This document shows, piece by piece, positions 14,818 through 22,923 of a stretch of 33,932 nucleotides of DNA. A model generated the notes under the pieces. It was not told where the DNA came from. It worked only from the letters and a program-made list of their open reading frames with translations, and ran no database searches. Every line of letters starts with the position of its first letter. The stretch's first letter is position 1. This DNA is from CAMBDS01 sp964355675 (GTDB lineage Bacteria; Electryoneota; AABM5-125-24; Hatepunaeales; Hatepunaeaceae): NCBI GenBank assembly GCA_964355675.1, contig CAYHEC010000033.1, forward strand, positions 1-33,932. Direction: 5' to 3'. A program made the translations under genes and the position numbers.

Positions 14818-15261
14818 ATGAATCGAACGATTCTGGAATTTCTTCCCACGCTGAACGCGATCCTGAATATTTCTTCCGGCATACTTCTTTTTATCGCCTA
14901 CCGACACATCAAAAACCACCGACCTGACTTGCACAAACGTTTCATGCTTGCCGCGATTGGTGTATCTATTTTGTTCCTTGTGAGTTACCTTATTTATCAT
15001 GCTGGAGTGGGGTCGGTTCGTTACCCGATCCATGATTGGACGAGGACATTGTATTTGGCGATACTAATTCCTCACACGATACTTGCCGCCTTGATGGTTC
15101 CGTTTATTGTGGCGGCGGTGACGTTTGCGTTGAAGGGGCAATTTTCGCGACATACGGCTATAACGCGGTGGCTCTGGCCGGTTTGGATGTTTGTCTCTAT
15201 CAGTGGGGTAGTGGTATATTTAATGCTTTATCAATATGCGGGGGCAAGGGCGGTAGTTTAG
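14818..15261 (+). CDS. DUF420 / CtaM-like oxidase maturation membrane protein
   Basis: A 147-residue protein with four helices and the conserved DUF420 pattern: LPTLNAILNISSGILLFIAY, HRPDLHKRFMLAA, LIYHAGVG, ILIPHTILAALMVPFI and RHTAITRWLWPVWMFVSISGVVVY. DUF420 includes CtaM, a protein needed for maturation of haem A oxidases in Firmicutes; location beside the caa3 genes agrees. The histidines could bind haem or copper. Preceded by AAGGAGG overlapping the end of the SCO gene, so the two are coupled. It is the last gene of the respiratory cluster before the terminator. Confidence 0.9.
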   Translation: MNRTILEFLPTLNAILNISSGILLFIAYRHIKNHRPDLHKRFMLAAIGVSILFLVSYLIYHAGVGSVRYPIHDWTRTLYLAILIPHTILAALMVPFIVAAVTFALKGQFSRHTAITRWLWPVWMFVSISGVVVYLMLYQYAGARAVV

Positions 15262-15381
15262 GGAAAGTGCGAAAGTGCGAAAGTGCGAAAGTACGAAAGT
15301 GCGAAAGTGCGAAAGTGGAAAAGTGGGCAAGTGGGAAAGTGGGAAAGTGGGAAAGTGGACGGATGCGGAGATCCGTCCTCC
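15262..15381. repeat. Octamer minisatellite plus GGAG-type REP
   Basis: From one base after the stop at 15261, eleven or so units GAAAGTGC, GAAAGTAC and GAAAGTGG run to 15357. They are followed directly by the hairpin GGACGGATGCGGAGATCCGTCC and TCCTG. Together with the terminator this accounts for most of the 347-bp gap to the next gene. Confidence 0.85.
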
Positions 15382-15438
15382 TGTTGTCACGTGACGGCAT
15401 CAAGAGACGGGTAGGGAGCGCCGTCAGAGTTGAATCTC

Positions 15439-15478
15439 AAGCCGGACTAAGTTTTATAACTATTGTCCGGTTTTTTTT
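15439..15478 (+). terminator. Rho-independent terminator closing the respiratory cluster
   Basis: Stem AAGCCGGAC (15439-15447) pairs with GTCCGGTTT (15465-15473, one G-T pair), separated by a 17-nt loop and followed by an eight-T run at 15471-15478. It is the clearest intrinsic terminator in the window and separates the act/cox cluster from the fibronectin lipoprotein gene. Confidence 0.85.
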
Positions 15479-15608
15479 CTTGTAAGTAGCAGTCCTAATC
15501 ACTATATTATTATTCTAAACCGGTGAAAAGGGTATCGGTCAGGATTGTGAATTCAGTCTTCGATCGGCCCTGTTCCTTTGATATATCACCTTCTTCGGAG
15601 ATCTGATA

Positions 15609-17768
15609 ATGCCAAGATTGACCAACATCGCGCTACTTTTAGCGGCAATTTTCTTCGTCGGTTGCGGATCGAAAGACAATGGCCCCGTTGCACCGACCGT
15701 ACCGAGTCCCTCAGAATTACGTTCGACTTTTGTTCCCCCCGCTTCCATTCGGCTAAACTGGTCAGACAACAGCCCGAACGAGCAGGGATTCCGTGTAGAT
15801 CGCGCGCCAACGGGAGGCACGAATTATACTCATCTTCCTAATTTACCAGCCAATACCGAGACGTTTGTGGATACCGGTTTGACGGAAGGCAGTACTTACG
15901 ACTACCGGGTAGTGGCTTTCAATGGCCCAACCGCATCTCCCAGCGAACTGTTGCCCGTGGCTGTTCCACTGCTTCCGCCAACAGGATTGAGGGGACAAAG
16001 AAATTCGACAACCAGTGTAAGACTTACTTGGACTGACGCAAGCTCCAATGAATCCGGCTATCAGGTTGACATGAAAATTCGCAACGTTGGCGAATTCGTA
16101 AGAAAAGCTGATCTTGAAGCCAACACCGGGGAATATATGGCGGAAGGTTTAACTCCGCGTACCTCTTATCAATTCCGTGTCAGAGCGGCAAAGGATACAG
16201 TTGGATCGGCATGGAGTGCGACAGTTACAGTGGAAACGACGGTTTTGACTCCAAATCCGCCGAGCGGACTAACTCCTTCGACGAGCCAGGGACGGCCCAA
16301 TGCGGTGACTCTTAGATGGAATGATATGTCAGGGAATGAAGATGGATTTATAATCGAAATGAGCCTCTCGGAAGGCTTCGGCTGGGCTCCGGTCGATACC
16401 GGTCTTGCTGATAACGATAATATCAGGATCAACAACCTGACTGCTGAAACAGTCTATTTTTTCCGGGTTTATGCTTACAATGGGTTTGGTGCGTCAGAGT
16501 ATTCCAACGTCGTTTCGATCGAAGTGCCTGGTCCTCCCGTGGCTCCCACCGGTCTAACGGCGAATGCTCCGGACTGGCGTGGTGTCGATCTGCGCTGGAC
16601 GGATAACTCGCGGAACGAGAAGGAGTTTTTTGTCGAACGGCGGCCATCGACCAATCCGAATTGGAGTCGCATTACGAGAACAGGCTCCGACACAACGCTC
16701 TATTTCGATAACACCGTTATTCAAAATCTGACTTACGTTTACCGGGTTCAAGCGTCCAACGACGCTGGGATTTCACCCTATTCCGATGAAGCAGAGGTGA
16801 CTATTCCGGATGGGCCGCCGGCCGGTCCGATTGGCCTTAGCGCGAACACGCTCGACATCGATAAGATCATTGTTGCCTGGAATGACCTTGCGAACAATGA
16901 GCTTGACTATTTCCTTGAACGCAAGCTTCATGACGCGGCGGAATTTGACCTTGTCGGCGTATTTCCGGCAAACACCAACATTTATACCGACACGTCCCTT
17001 ACGCCAGAGACCGCCTACGATTACCGGGTATATTGTACGAACCTGATCGGGCAGTCACCCTACTCTAATGTCGCCACGGCCTCGACGTTATCGTTAACTA
17101 TCTTAACAGATAGTTTTGAGAATTATCAGACCGCTGGTCCGCCAGGAAATCCATGGACAGTAACGCAGGTTAATCCTTCGACGGCGGAAATCGTAAATAA
17201 CGATGCTCACGCCGGTATCAAATCACTTCAATTCAACGACGGAAGCGCAGAGGCAACGGCGTATGCGATGGCAACGGCATCTCATCGCCGAATCAAGGAG
17301 GGGATTTTCGAGGCTTGGGTTAAGTTGGCTCCCAGTGGCTATTTCGGTATTCAAACAATTGGTGGGAATATTTACTGCTACCAAATCCAGTTCGAATCTG
17401 ACGGTAGAGTACTCTGTCGTAACGGAAGGGGGGCAAACGCCTTCCAATATGCGACTGGAAACTGGATGCCAAATCAATGGATGCACGTGATGGTTGAGTT
17501 CAACGTTGACTCGAACCGGTATAATGTTTCTATCGACGATAACTTGATTGCAGAGAATTTTGCAATGCAGGATTCGGTTGAATTGAGCATCGACAAATTG
17601 CGGTTATTAGTGTTTTCGGGTGCGTCGATTGCCTTCGCCCGTGTTGATGAAGCCACTGTGAGCTTTTATTCCCCGGAACACGAAGCCCCGCCATTTGCTC
17701 CGAGGCGGCCTGAGTATGGAGCGGTTGATTTCGTCCGTGACGAGACGATACCGATAATAGTCAGGTAG
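15609..17768 (+). CDS. Fibronectin type III repeat lipoprotein with C-terminal lectin-like domain
   Basis: A 719-residue surface or periplasmic lipoprotein. The signal ends in the lipobox FVGC (Cys18-19 region), followed by a Pro/Thr-rich linker. Five fibronectin III domains follow (about residues 35-122, 124-213, 217-310, 313-402 and 405-495), each with a W-x-D-x-S-x-NE-x-G/D-F signature, e.g. LNWSDNSPNEQGFRVDR and LRWTDNSRNEKEFFVERR. Residues of about 500-700 resemble a LamG/concanavalin-like sandwich (LTDSFENYQTAGPPGNPW, GIFEAWVKLAPSGYFG). It has its own good ribosome site (CGGAG) and lies after a terminator, so it is probably transcribed independently; an A+T-rich stretch at 15500-15515 could hold its promoter. 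The role is likely adhesion or polysaccharide binding, by family inference only. Confidence 0.88.
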   Translation: MPRLTNIALLLAAIFFVGCGSKDNGPVAPTVPSPSELRSTFVPPASIRLNWSDNSPNEQGFRVDRAPTGGTNYTHLPNLPANTETFVDTGLTEGSTYDYRVVAFNGPTASPSELLPVAVPLLPPTGLRGQRNSTTSVRLTWTDASSNESGYQVDMKIRNVGEFVRKADLEANTGEYMAEGLTPRTSYQFRVRAAKDTVGSAWSATVTVETTVLTPNPPSGLTPSTSQGRPNAVTLRWNDMSGNEDGFIIEMSLSEGFGWAPVDTGLADNDNIRINNLTAETVYFFRVYAYNGFGASEYSNVVSIEVPGPPVAPTGLTANAPDWRGVDLRWTDNSRNEKEFFVERRPSTNPNWSRITRTGSDTTLYFDNTVIQNLTYVYRVQASNDAGISPYSDEAEVTIPDGPPAGPIGLSANTLDIDKIIVAWNDLANNELDYFLERKLHDAAEFDLVGVFPANTNIYTDTSLTPETAYDYRVYCTNLIGQSPYSNVATASTLSLTILTDSFENYQTAGPPGNPWTVTQVNPSTAEIVNNDAHAGIKSLQFNDGSAEATAYAMATASHRRIKEGIFEAWVKLAPSGYFGIQTIGGNIYCYQIQFESDGRVLCRNGRGANAFQYATGNWMPNQWMHVMVEFNVDSNRYNVSIDDNLIAENFAMQDSVELSIDKLRLLVFSGASIAFARVDEATVSFYSPEHEAPPFAPRRPEYGAVDFVRDETIPIIVR

Positions 17769-17797
17769 AATTATAAGATTCTATGAAGGTTAACCCC

Positions 17798-18023
17798 CAT
17801 CGGCGGCGGAATCCCCGCCGCCGATGGTCGTTTTGGAGAGGAATGCCGAAGTGGACGGATGCGGAGATCCGTCCTCCTGAGTCAAGCGACGGGTACGGAG
17901 CCCCGTCGTACCGGAATGGACGGGATGGACGAAGTGGACGAAGTACATCTGCCGTCGGGTGTCCCCACCCGACGGTTAAATTTCAATAGTTATGTTTATT
18001 CGCAGGGTGGGGACACCCTGCGA
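17798..18023. repeat. REP hairpins of several families before accC
   Basis: In order: CGGCGG-type palindrome with GGCGGCGGAATCCCCGCCGCC, the GGAG-type hairpin GGACGGATGCGGAGATCCGTCC, GACGGGTACGGAGCCCCGTC followed by GTAC, a short ATGGACGAA run, CCGTCGGGTG-TCC-CCACCCGACGG, and CGCAGGGTG-GGGA-CACCCTGCG. The last two face each other across about 30 bp as a REPIN-like pair, like the element in actE. Confidence 0.8.
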
Positions 18024-18044
18024 ACATCGAACACGAAAGTCAGT

Positions 18045-19595
18045 GTGAAATTTTTCGGTAACAAAAAAGATCCTCGCCGTTCCATCAGCAAGGTTTTGAT
18101 CGCCAATCGCGGCGAGATTGCCGTGCGGGTGATCCGTGCTTGTCGCGAGATGGGAATCAGTCCGGTGGCGGTTTATTCGGACGCTGACCGGGGTGCGCTT
18201 CACGTTCAGATGGCAGATGAGGCGTACCGGATCGGCGCGGCTCCGGCTCGCGAGAGCTACCTGCGGGGGGACGTTATCATCGAAACTGCCAAAGCTTGCG
18301 GAGCCGAGGCAATTCATCCCGGTTACGGGTTTCTCGCTGAAAACGGTGACTTTGCCGAAGCAGTCGAAGCCGCCGGACTCGTTTTTATCGGACCTCCGGC
18401 AAGCGCAATGCGGGCGATGGGGTCGAAGACCGAAGCTCGCCGGATAATGATGGACGCTGGCGTACCAGTCGTTCCAGGCGACAGGTCAGCGCTGGCGAAT
18501 GTGCAGGCAAGCCTCGACTCGGCTGGGCGGATAGGCTATCCGGTGATGGTGAAGGCGTCGATGGGCGGTGGCGGTAAAGGGATGCGGGTGGTCAGATCAC
18601 CAGCCGAAATGGCAGGAGCGTTCGAGTCGGCGTCTCGGGAGGCGCTTTCGGCATTTGGAAACGGCGAGGTCTATCTCGAGAAACTGATCTTGAATCCGCG
18701 TCATATCGAAGTCCAGATCATGGGGGATATGTACGGCAACGTGCTCCATTTTTTTGAGCGTGAGTGTTCCATTCAGCGGCGTCATCAGAAGGTAATCGAG
18801 GAGTCTCCCGCGCCAGCGCTTGGTGCACACCCTGAAATACGCGAGGCAATGGGTCGGGCGGCGGTCATGGCGGCTAAAGCCTGCGGCTATGTCAACGCCG
18901 GAACGGTTGAGTTTCTTTTCGATGATGAGACGAACGAGTTTTATTTTCTCGAAATGAACACCCGCCTGCAAGTCGAGCACCCGGTGACCGAGATGGTAAC
19001 CGGGATCGATTTGGCGCAGTTGCAACTTTGGGTGGCGATGGGTGAGCCGATTCCATTCAGACAGGAAGATTTATCGCAGTCCGGGCACGCCATCGAATGT
19101 CGGATCTGCGCCGAAAATCCGTTCCAGAACTTCCTACCCGACGCTGGACGCATCAGGACACTCGTCAGACCAGATGGGCCTTGGGTTAGGGTTGACTCGG
19201 GCGTCAGTGTTGGCGATGAGGTAGGAGTTTATTACGATCCACTCGTAGCCAAACTGATTGTTTGGGGAGCGGATCGTAATGCTGCCATAACCCGGATGAA
19301 GCGGGCGCTGGACGAGTATCGAATTTCCGGATTCGTGACGACGATACCGTTCTGCCGCTGGGTGATGGATCAGCCGCAATTCGTAAGAGGTGAATGCGAC
19401 ACGAGTTTCATCGACCGCGAATTCCGACCGGAGTTGTTAGCTCCACCAGACGCGAATTTGGTTATCGCGGCCGCAGTTGCCGTGGCGCTGGCTGATCGAG
19501 AGGCAATGAAGAATCCCCAGAAAGCTGTCAGCGCCAATAACGTAGAACAAATCAGCGGATGGAAGCGGGCAGGGCGGGAAAGGGAATTACGTTAG
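18045..19595 (+). CDS. accC: Biotin carboxylase subunit of an acyl-CoA carboxylase
   Basis: A 516-residue ATP-grasp enzyme that carboxylates biotin on a carrier protein using ATP and bicarbonate. Diagnostic blocks: KVLIANRGEIAVRVIRACRE, HPGYGFLAEN, the glycine-rich MVKASMGGGGKGMRVV, HIEVQIMGD, FERECSIQRRHQKVIEESP and FLEMNTRLQVEHPVTEMVTG. No biotinyl lysine domain follows the BC C-terminal domain, so a separate carrier and a carboxyltransferase are needed; neither is in the window. It could serve acetyl-CoA or propionyl-CoA carboxylation. The C-terminal tail of about 50 residues (VIAAAVAVALADREAM) is longer than in housekeeping AccC and more like acyl-CoA carboxylase alpha chains. GTG 18045 is chosen because the frame upstream, open to 17859, is entirely REP-derived. 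Confidence 0.93.
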   Translation: MKFFGNKKDPRRSISKVLIANRGEIAVRVIRACREMGISPVAVYSDADRGALHVQMADEAYRIGAAPARESYLRGDVIIETAKACGAEAIHPGYGFLAENGDFAEAVEAAGLVFIGPPASAMRAMGSKTEARRIMMDAGVPVVPGDRSALANVQASLDSAGRIGYPVMVKASMGGGGKGMRVVRSPAEMAGAFESASREALSAFGNGEVYLEKLILNPRHIEVQIMGDMYGNVLHFFERECSIQRRHQKVIEESPAPALGAHPEIREAMGRAAVMAAKACGYVNAGTVEFLFDDETNEFYFLEMNTRLQVEHPVTEMVTGIDLAQLQLWVAMGEPIPFRQEDLSQSGHAIECRICAENPFQNFLPDAGRIRTLVRPDGPWVRVDSGVSVGDEVGVYYDPLVAKLIVWGADRNAAITRMKRALDEYRISGFVTTIPFCRWVMDQPQFVRGECDTSFIDREFRPELLAPPDANLVIAAAVAVALADREAMKNPQKAVSANNVEQISGWKRAGRERELR

Positions 19596-19615
19596 AAAAA
19601 TGAAGGGAATTTATA

Positions 19616-20215
19616 ATGAATGAGCTTATTTGGTTTTCGATTCCAGGCGCGATCTTATTGGTTGCGTTGTACCATGTTCTCCCGGGTATGGAAAACGTGA
19701 ACAGCTTACTGACCGTTACGGGCGCTCCAGTCATTGGGTATATAGTTCATCAGACGTACAGGACTTTATTCGAGATTCAAGGGGGATGGGAAAGCTCCAA
19801 ACGTGAAGTTCTCAATGTTATCGCTTCGACCTACAAGCTTACTGGGAATGGAATGCGACAACCTTTTCTGGTTTGGGAAACCACCTTTTACTCGGAAGGA
19901 ATTCCGAACTCCTTTAGGGATCACAATCGAGGGAGTTGGCATTACATCATGTCATTCAGGTCTGTTTCATTTTCAGCTTTGATTGCGGCAGTGCTTTTTA
20001 CTGCACGAATTCTCACTGAGTTCTTCCTAGGGAGCTGTTCGCTGAAGTGTGGCGATACGACGTTAATATTTATCGTAATTTCGCTAATTCTGGCTATGCT
20101 GTTCTGGAAGAAAGCGTCACTTACGTATTCATCGCTTACCCGTCAAGAAGTCGCCGCTTTTCATGAGTACCGTGAGGCATTCGACAAAACTGCTCAACGA
20201 ATTATCAATAAATAG
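19616..20215 (+). CDS. Hypothetical membrane protein
   Basis: A 199-residue protein without a recognised domain. It has hydrophobic segments at about 5-22 (WFSIPGAILLVALYHVL), 30-47, 112-130 and 143-160, separated by a polar region of roughly 60 residues. ATG 19616 is preceded by GAAGGGA at good spacing. Codon use and base composition are more A+T-rich than accC upstream or prfB downstream, which hints at later acquisition. Nothing in the neighbourhood indicates its role. Confidence 0.65.
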   Translation: MNELIWFSIPGAILLVALYHVLPGMENVNSLLTVTGAPVIGYIVHQTYRTLFEIQGGWESSKREVLNVIASTYKLTGNGMRQPFLVWETTFYSEGIPNSFRDHNRGSWHYIMSFRSVSFSALIAAVLFTARILTEFFLGSCSLKCGDTTLIFIVISLILAMLFWKKASLTYSSLTRQEVAAFHEYREAFDKTAQRIINK

Positions 20216-20227
20216 TGTTTGCAAGTT

Positions 20228-20292
20228 CAGGCGGACGCCCTCGTCCGCTACTACGTATTGTTTTAGCTTCAGCGGACGAGGGCATCCGCCTG
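20228..20292. repeat. Inverted repeat (REPIN-like), second copy
   Basis: CAGGCGGACGCCCTCGTCCGC at 20228-20248 faces GCGGACGAGGGCATCCGCCTG at 20272-20292. The outer ends match the element at 10855-10920, but the central arm bases differ while keeping most of the pairing, which points to selection on structure. Confidence 0.85.
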
Positions 20293-20320
20293 GACAAAGT
20301 TTAAAATTTGGACTAAACAA

Positions 20321-20641
20321 ATGGATCAAGCAAAAGGACCTCAGCAACAGATACAGGTCCAAATCGACGAAAAGACGGGGCAGGGGATTTACTCAAATCT
20401 GGCGCTGATCTCGCATTCCGGCGCGGAGATCATCATCGACTTCGCGCGAATGCTTCCCGGTATGCCCAAGGCGGTGGTGCAGGCGCGGATCATTCTGACG
20501 CCTCAACACGCCAAGTCGCTTGAAAAGGCACTGGATGAAAATCTCAAGAAGTTCGAGGCTCATTTCGGCGAGATCAAGACCGGTTTCGACAAGCACGAGA
20601 CGAATCGGAATATCGGATTTCAGGCGGGTGAGGAAGGGTAG
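20321..20641 (+). CDS. DUF3467 family protein
   Basis: A 106-residue soluble protein that matches DUF3467 over its whole length. The family pattern is clear: IYSNLALISHSGAEIIIDFARMLPG, followed by a helical segment AVVQARIILTPQHAKSLEKALDENLKKFE. The family has no established biochemical function. Its start follows a REPIN-like repeat; the stop TAG sits at the first unit of an octamer minisatellite. It lies upstream of prfB, a neighbourhood that does not explain it. Confidence 0.85.
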   Translation: MDQAKGPQQQIQVQIDEKTGQGIYSNLALISHSGAEIIIDFARMLPGMPKAVVQARIILTPQHAKSLEKALDENLKKFEAHFGEIKTGFDKHETNRNIGFQAGEEG

Positions 20642-20745
20642 TGCGAAAGTGGGAAAGTGGGAAAGTGCGAAAGTGCGAAAGTGGGAAAGTGCGAAAGTAC
20701 GAAAGTACGAAAGTACGAAAGTACGAAAGTGGGAAAGTGGACAGG
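20639..20745. repeat. Octamer minisatellite after the DUF3467 gene
   Basis: Thirteen or so units GAAAGTGG, GAAAGTGC and GAAAGTAC starting at the stop codon and ending in GGACAGGCAGGGACGCCTATCC, a GGCA-GGGA-CGCC REP-like hairpin that lies directly before the prfB ribosome site. Confidence 0.85.
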
Positions 20746-20778
20746 CAGGGACGCCTATCCTCCTGAAAAAAAGGAATA

Positions 20779-21859
20779 ATGGAACTATCTTCACTGAAAG
20801 AGCGGCTGACGCGGCTCGGGAGGTCTCTTTGACGTCGATGCGAAAAGGACCGAACTAACCAGCCTCCGCCAGCAAACGGAAGCCTCAGACTTCTGGAACG
20901 ACCAGAATCGCGCTAAGGATGTCGGAAGGCGAATCTCCCGCCTTGCTGAGCCTGTAGATGCGTACAGCAAGATGAGTCACGATCTCGCTGACGCTGAAGA
21001 GCTTGCCGGGATACTCGGCGATTCTGACTCAGGCGACGCCGCTGATCTGGCGGCGGAAGTCGCACGGCTTGACAAAGTTATCGCCGAGTGGGAGTTTAAG
21101 ACGATGCTTGGCGGCGAGGATGACTCACGCAACTGCATCATGACAATTCACGCAGGAGCTGGCGGGACTGAATCGGCAGACTGGGCGCAAATGCTGATGA
21201 GGATGTACCTTATGTACATCGAGCAACGCAAGTGGAAGGGTGAGGTCATCGATATTCAGCCGGGCGAGCAGGCGGGCATCAAGAGCGCTTCCATCGAAGT
21301 CGAGGGGGAGTATGCTTTTGGCTACCTGAAAGCTGAGCTTGGCGTCCATCGCCTCGTGCGGATCAGCCCGTTCGACTCAAACGCCAGAAGGCACACGAGC
21401 TTCGCGTCGGTGTTCGTGTTCCCCGAAGCCGAAGAGGGTGCTGACATCATTATCAACCCGGCTGAATTGCGCATCGATACGTTTCGGGCCTCCGGGGCGG
21501 GAGGGCAGCATATCAACAAGACCGACTCAGCGATCAGGATCACTCATATTCCGACCGGAATCGTGGTGACATGCCAGACCGACCGGTCGCAACATCGGAA
21601 CAAGGACTCGGCGATGAAGTTCTTGATGGCGAGGCTGCTGAAGTTACGACGTGACGAGGAGTCGAAGACGCGGGATGCTCTTGAAGCCACCAAGGCGGAG
21701 ATTGGCTGGGGGTCGCAGATCAGGAGCTATGTGTTGCACCCGTACAAGATGGTGAAGGACTTGCGCACCAGCATCGAGACGTCGGACACGGAAGGGGTGC
21801 TGAACGGGGATATTGGGAGGTTTATCGAGGGGTATTTGATGCAGGAGGCGAAAGGGTAG
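20779..21859 (+). CDS. prfB: Peptide chain release factor 2 with programmed +1 frameshift
   Basis: Release factor 2 ends translation at UGA and UAA. The first 17 codons run from ATG 20779 (AAGGA 4 bp upstream) to an in-frame TGA at 20830-20832. After skipping T20830, reading resumes at GAC 20831 and continues to 21859, giving 359 residues, the normal length. The joined sequence runs through SLDVDAKRTELTSLRQQ and SDFWNDQNRAKDV, as expected for the family. The UGA-specific SPF tripeptide (VRISPFDSN, about residues 196-198) and the catalytic GGQ (SGAGGQHINKTDSA, about 241-243) are present. Frameshifting provides autoregulation: low RF2 lets ribosomes pause and shift. An ORF caller without frameshift logic would start the gene at 20972, losing the N-terminus. 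Confidence 0.97.
20818..20833 (+). promoter_or_regulatory. prfB recoding signal
   Basis: GGGAGG (20818-20823) acts as an internal Shine-Dalgarno, followed by TCT and the slippery CTT at 20827 and then TGAC. The 3-nt spacing between the purine block and CTT equals that in Escherichia coli prfB. Confidence 0.93.
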
Positions 21860-21866
21860 GGGGGAA

Positions 21867-21898
21867 ATTAATAATTAATAATTAATAATTAATAATTT
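21867..21898. repeat. A+T-rich TTAATAATT array after prfB
   Basis: Three and a half units of TTAATAATTAA-type sequence beginning 7 bp after the prfB stop. Same family as 12565-12598 and 30599-30638. Confidence 0.8.
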
Positions 21899-21919
21899 AG
21901 AATGCGGGAAGGGAGGGAT

Positions 21920-22045
21920 TGTCGCGTAGGATCAGCGTCCCGCTTGTCTTGCGTAACGCCGCCATTCTGGCGGCAGGTAGAACGGGCGTCTCGCCCGTGG
22001 TCGCGTAGGGCGGTCTTCAAAACCCGCCATTGCGAACTTTGCGAA
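21920..22045. repeat. REP hairpins in plus orientation
   Basis: Here the heads lie on the + strand: CGTAGGATCAGCGTCCCGCT, GTAACGCCGCCATTCTGGCGGC, GTAGAACGGGCGTCTCGCCCGT and GTAGGGCGGTCTTCAAAACCCGCC. The trailing TTGCGAACGAAGTGAAGCAATC is the inverse of a segment at 28245-28267. Fills the gap before the DUF6883 gene. Confidence 0.75.
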
Positions 22046-22090
22046 CGAAGTGAAGCAATCTTTCCATTTTAGAAATAGCGAAAATCCAGT

Positions 22091-22435
22091 ATGAGACTTC
22101 CTTATAGCGAGAGTGCAATAATTCCTGAAGATAAGATAATTCGTTATCTTTTGGATTTGGAGCACCCGGTCGGTCGAAGCAAGGCGTTGTTTTTCATTCG
22201 ACAAGGGTTTACTTTAGTAGAATGGTGGGAGTTGGCTCTTGCCCTGAAAAACCACGCAAGAAACGCTGAAGTGAAGGACTTTCAAAATACGGAATTTGGT
22301 CAACGCTTTGTTGTGGATGGACTAATTTCGACACCATCTGGAAGGACTCCGAATATCAGATCAATCTGGATTATCCTCAATGGTGAGGAGATTCCGAGGT
22401 TAGTATCAGCTTATCCGAAAGGAGATAAATCATGA
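22091..22435 (+). CDS. DUF6883 family protein
   Basis: A 114-residue protein of the DUF6883 type, with RLPYSESAIIPEDKIIRYLLDLEHPVGRSKALFF at its start and a C-terminal GRTPNIRSIWIILNGEEIPRLVSAYP. This fold is known from stand-alone genes next to DUF4926 and from C-termini of polymorphic toxins. Its stop overlaps the start of the DUF4926 gene by ATGA, so the two form a coupled pair. I infer a toxin-like or nuclease-like effector with its partner, but no catalytic residues can be named with confidence. The gene is visibly A+T-richer than prfB upstream. Confidence 0.75.
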   Translation: MRLPYSESAIIPEDKIIRYLLDLEHPVGRSKALFFIRQGFTLVEWWELALALKNHARNAEVKDFQNTEFGQRFVVDGLISTPSGRTPNIRSIWIILNGEEIPRLVSAYPKGDKS

Positions 22436-22659
22436 TCGAAGAATTTAAAGTCGTTGCCTTGACGGAAGACCTCCCTCTGCACGGCCTTCAAAAAGGAGAC
22501 ATTGGGACGGTGGTTTTCGTATATCAGGAAGGCGAGGCTTACGAGGTTGAATTTATAACATTTGAAGGCGAGACCGTCGCGGTGGTGACTGTCAATTCTC
22601 ATCAACTGAGACAAGTCGGATCGCGTGAGATTGCCCAGTCGAGAGTTATGGCGGTTTAG
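22432..22659 (+). CDS. DUF4926 family protein, partner of DUF6883
   Basis: A 75-residue beta-rich protein of the DUF4926 type: VVALTEDLPLHGLQKGDIGTVVFVY followed by GEAYEVEFITFEGETVAVVTV. This resembles a small SH3-like barrel. It is translationally coupled to the DUF6883 gene through an ATGA overlap and has AGGAG at the end of that gene as ribosome site. By analogy with other coupled pairs it may neutralise the upstream protein; that remains inference. Confidence 0.78.
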   Translation: MIEEFKVVALTEDLPLHGLQKGDIGTVVFVYQEGEAYEVEFITFEGETVAVVTVNSHQLRQVGSREIAQSRVMAV

Positions 22660-22684
22660 GGAAGGGTAGCTAAGGATCGAGATT

Positions 22685-22892
22685 ATTGCCGCGTAACGCC
22701 GCCATCATGGCGGCACGGGGGGACGGGTGGGACGCCGGTTGGGTTGAGTAGGGCGGGTCGCTGAACCCGTCCGGTAGCCCCGCCCTCTGTGGCGGGATGG
22801 GAAGTTTTAAGTGGTGTCAGATGCCTTCACCTGATACTTCAATACAAAAATTGACAGTCACGTAAGGACATGTGACTGCAATAATTATTCTT
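22685..22892. repeat. REP hairpins upstream of the DUF262 gene
   Basis: Palindromes include CGCCGCCATCATGGCGGC with a GTAA head, GGGCGGGT-CGCTGA-ACCCGTCC with a GTAG head, CCCGCC-CTCTGT-GGCGGG, and CAGTCAC...GTGACTG around 22856-22879. Nothing else is seen in the 264-bp gap apart from AAGGAG at 22908. Confidence 0.7.
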
Positions 22893-22923
22893 ATACATTC
22901 TACAAATAAGGAGTTATGAGGCA

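Noticed and set aside
20393..20794. Minus-strand frame with FRTFALSHF repeats
   Set aside because: Produced by the octamer minisatellite; same type seen at 15200 and 33634.
22852..22905. Sigma-70 promoter for the DUF262 gene from TTGACA at 22852
   Set aside because: No acceptable -10 at 16-18 bp; TTGACA is part of a palindrome, and TATACA near 22893 is too far.
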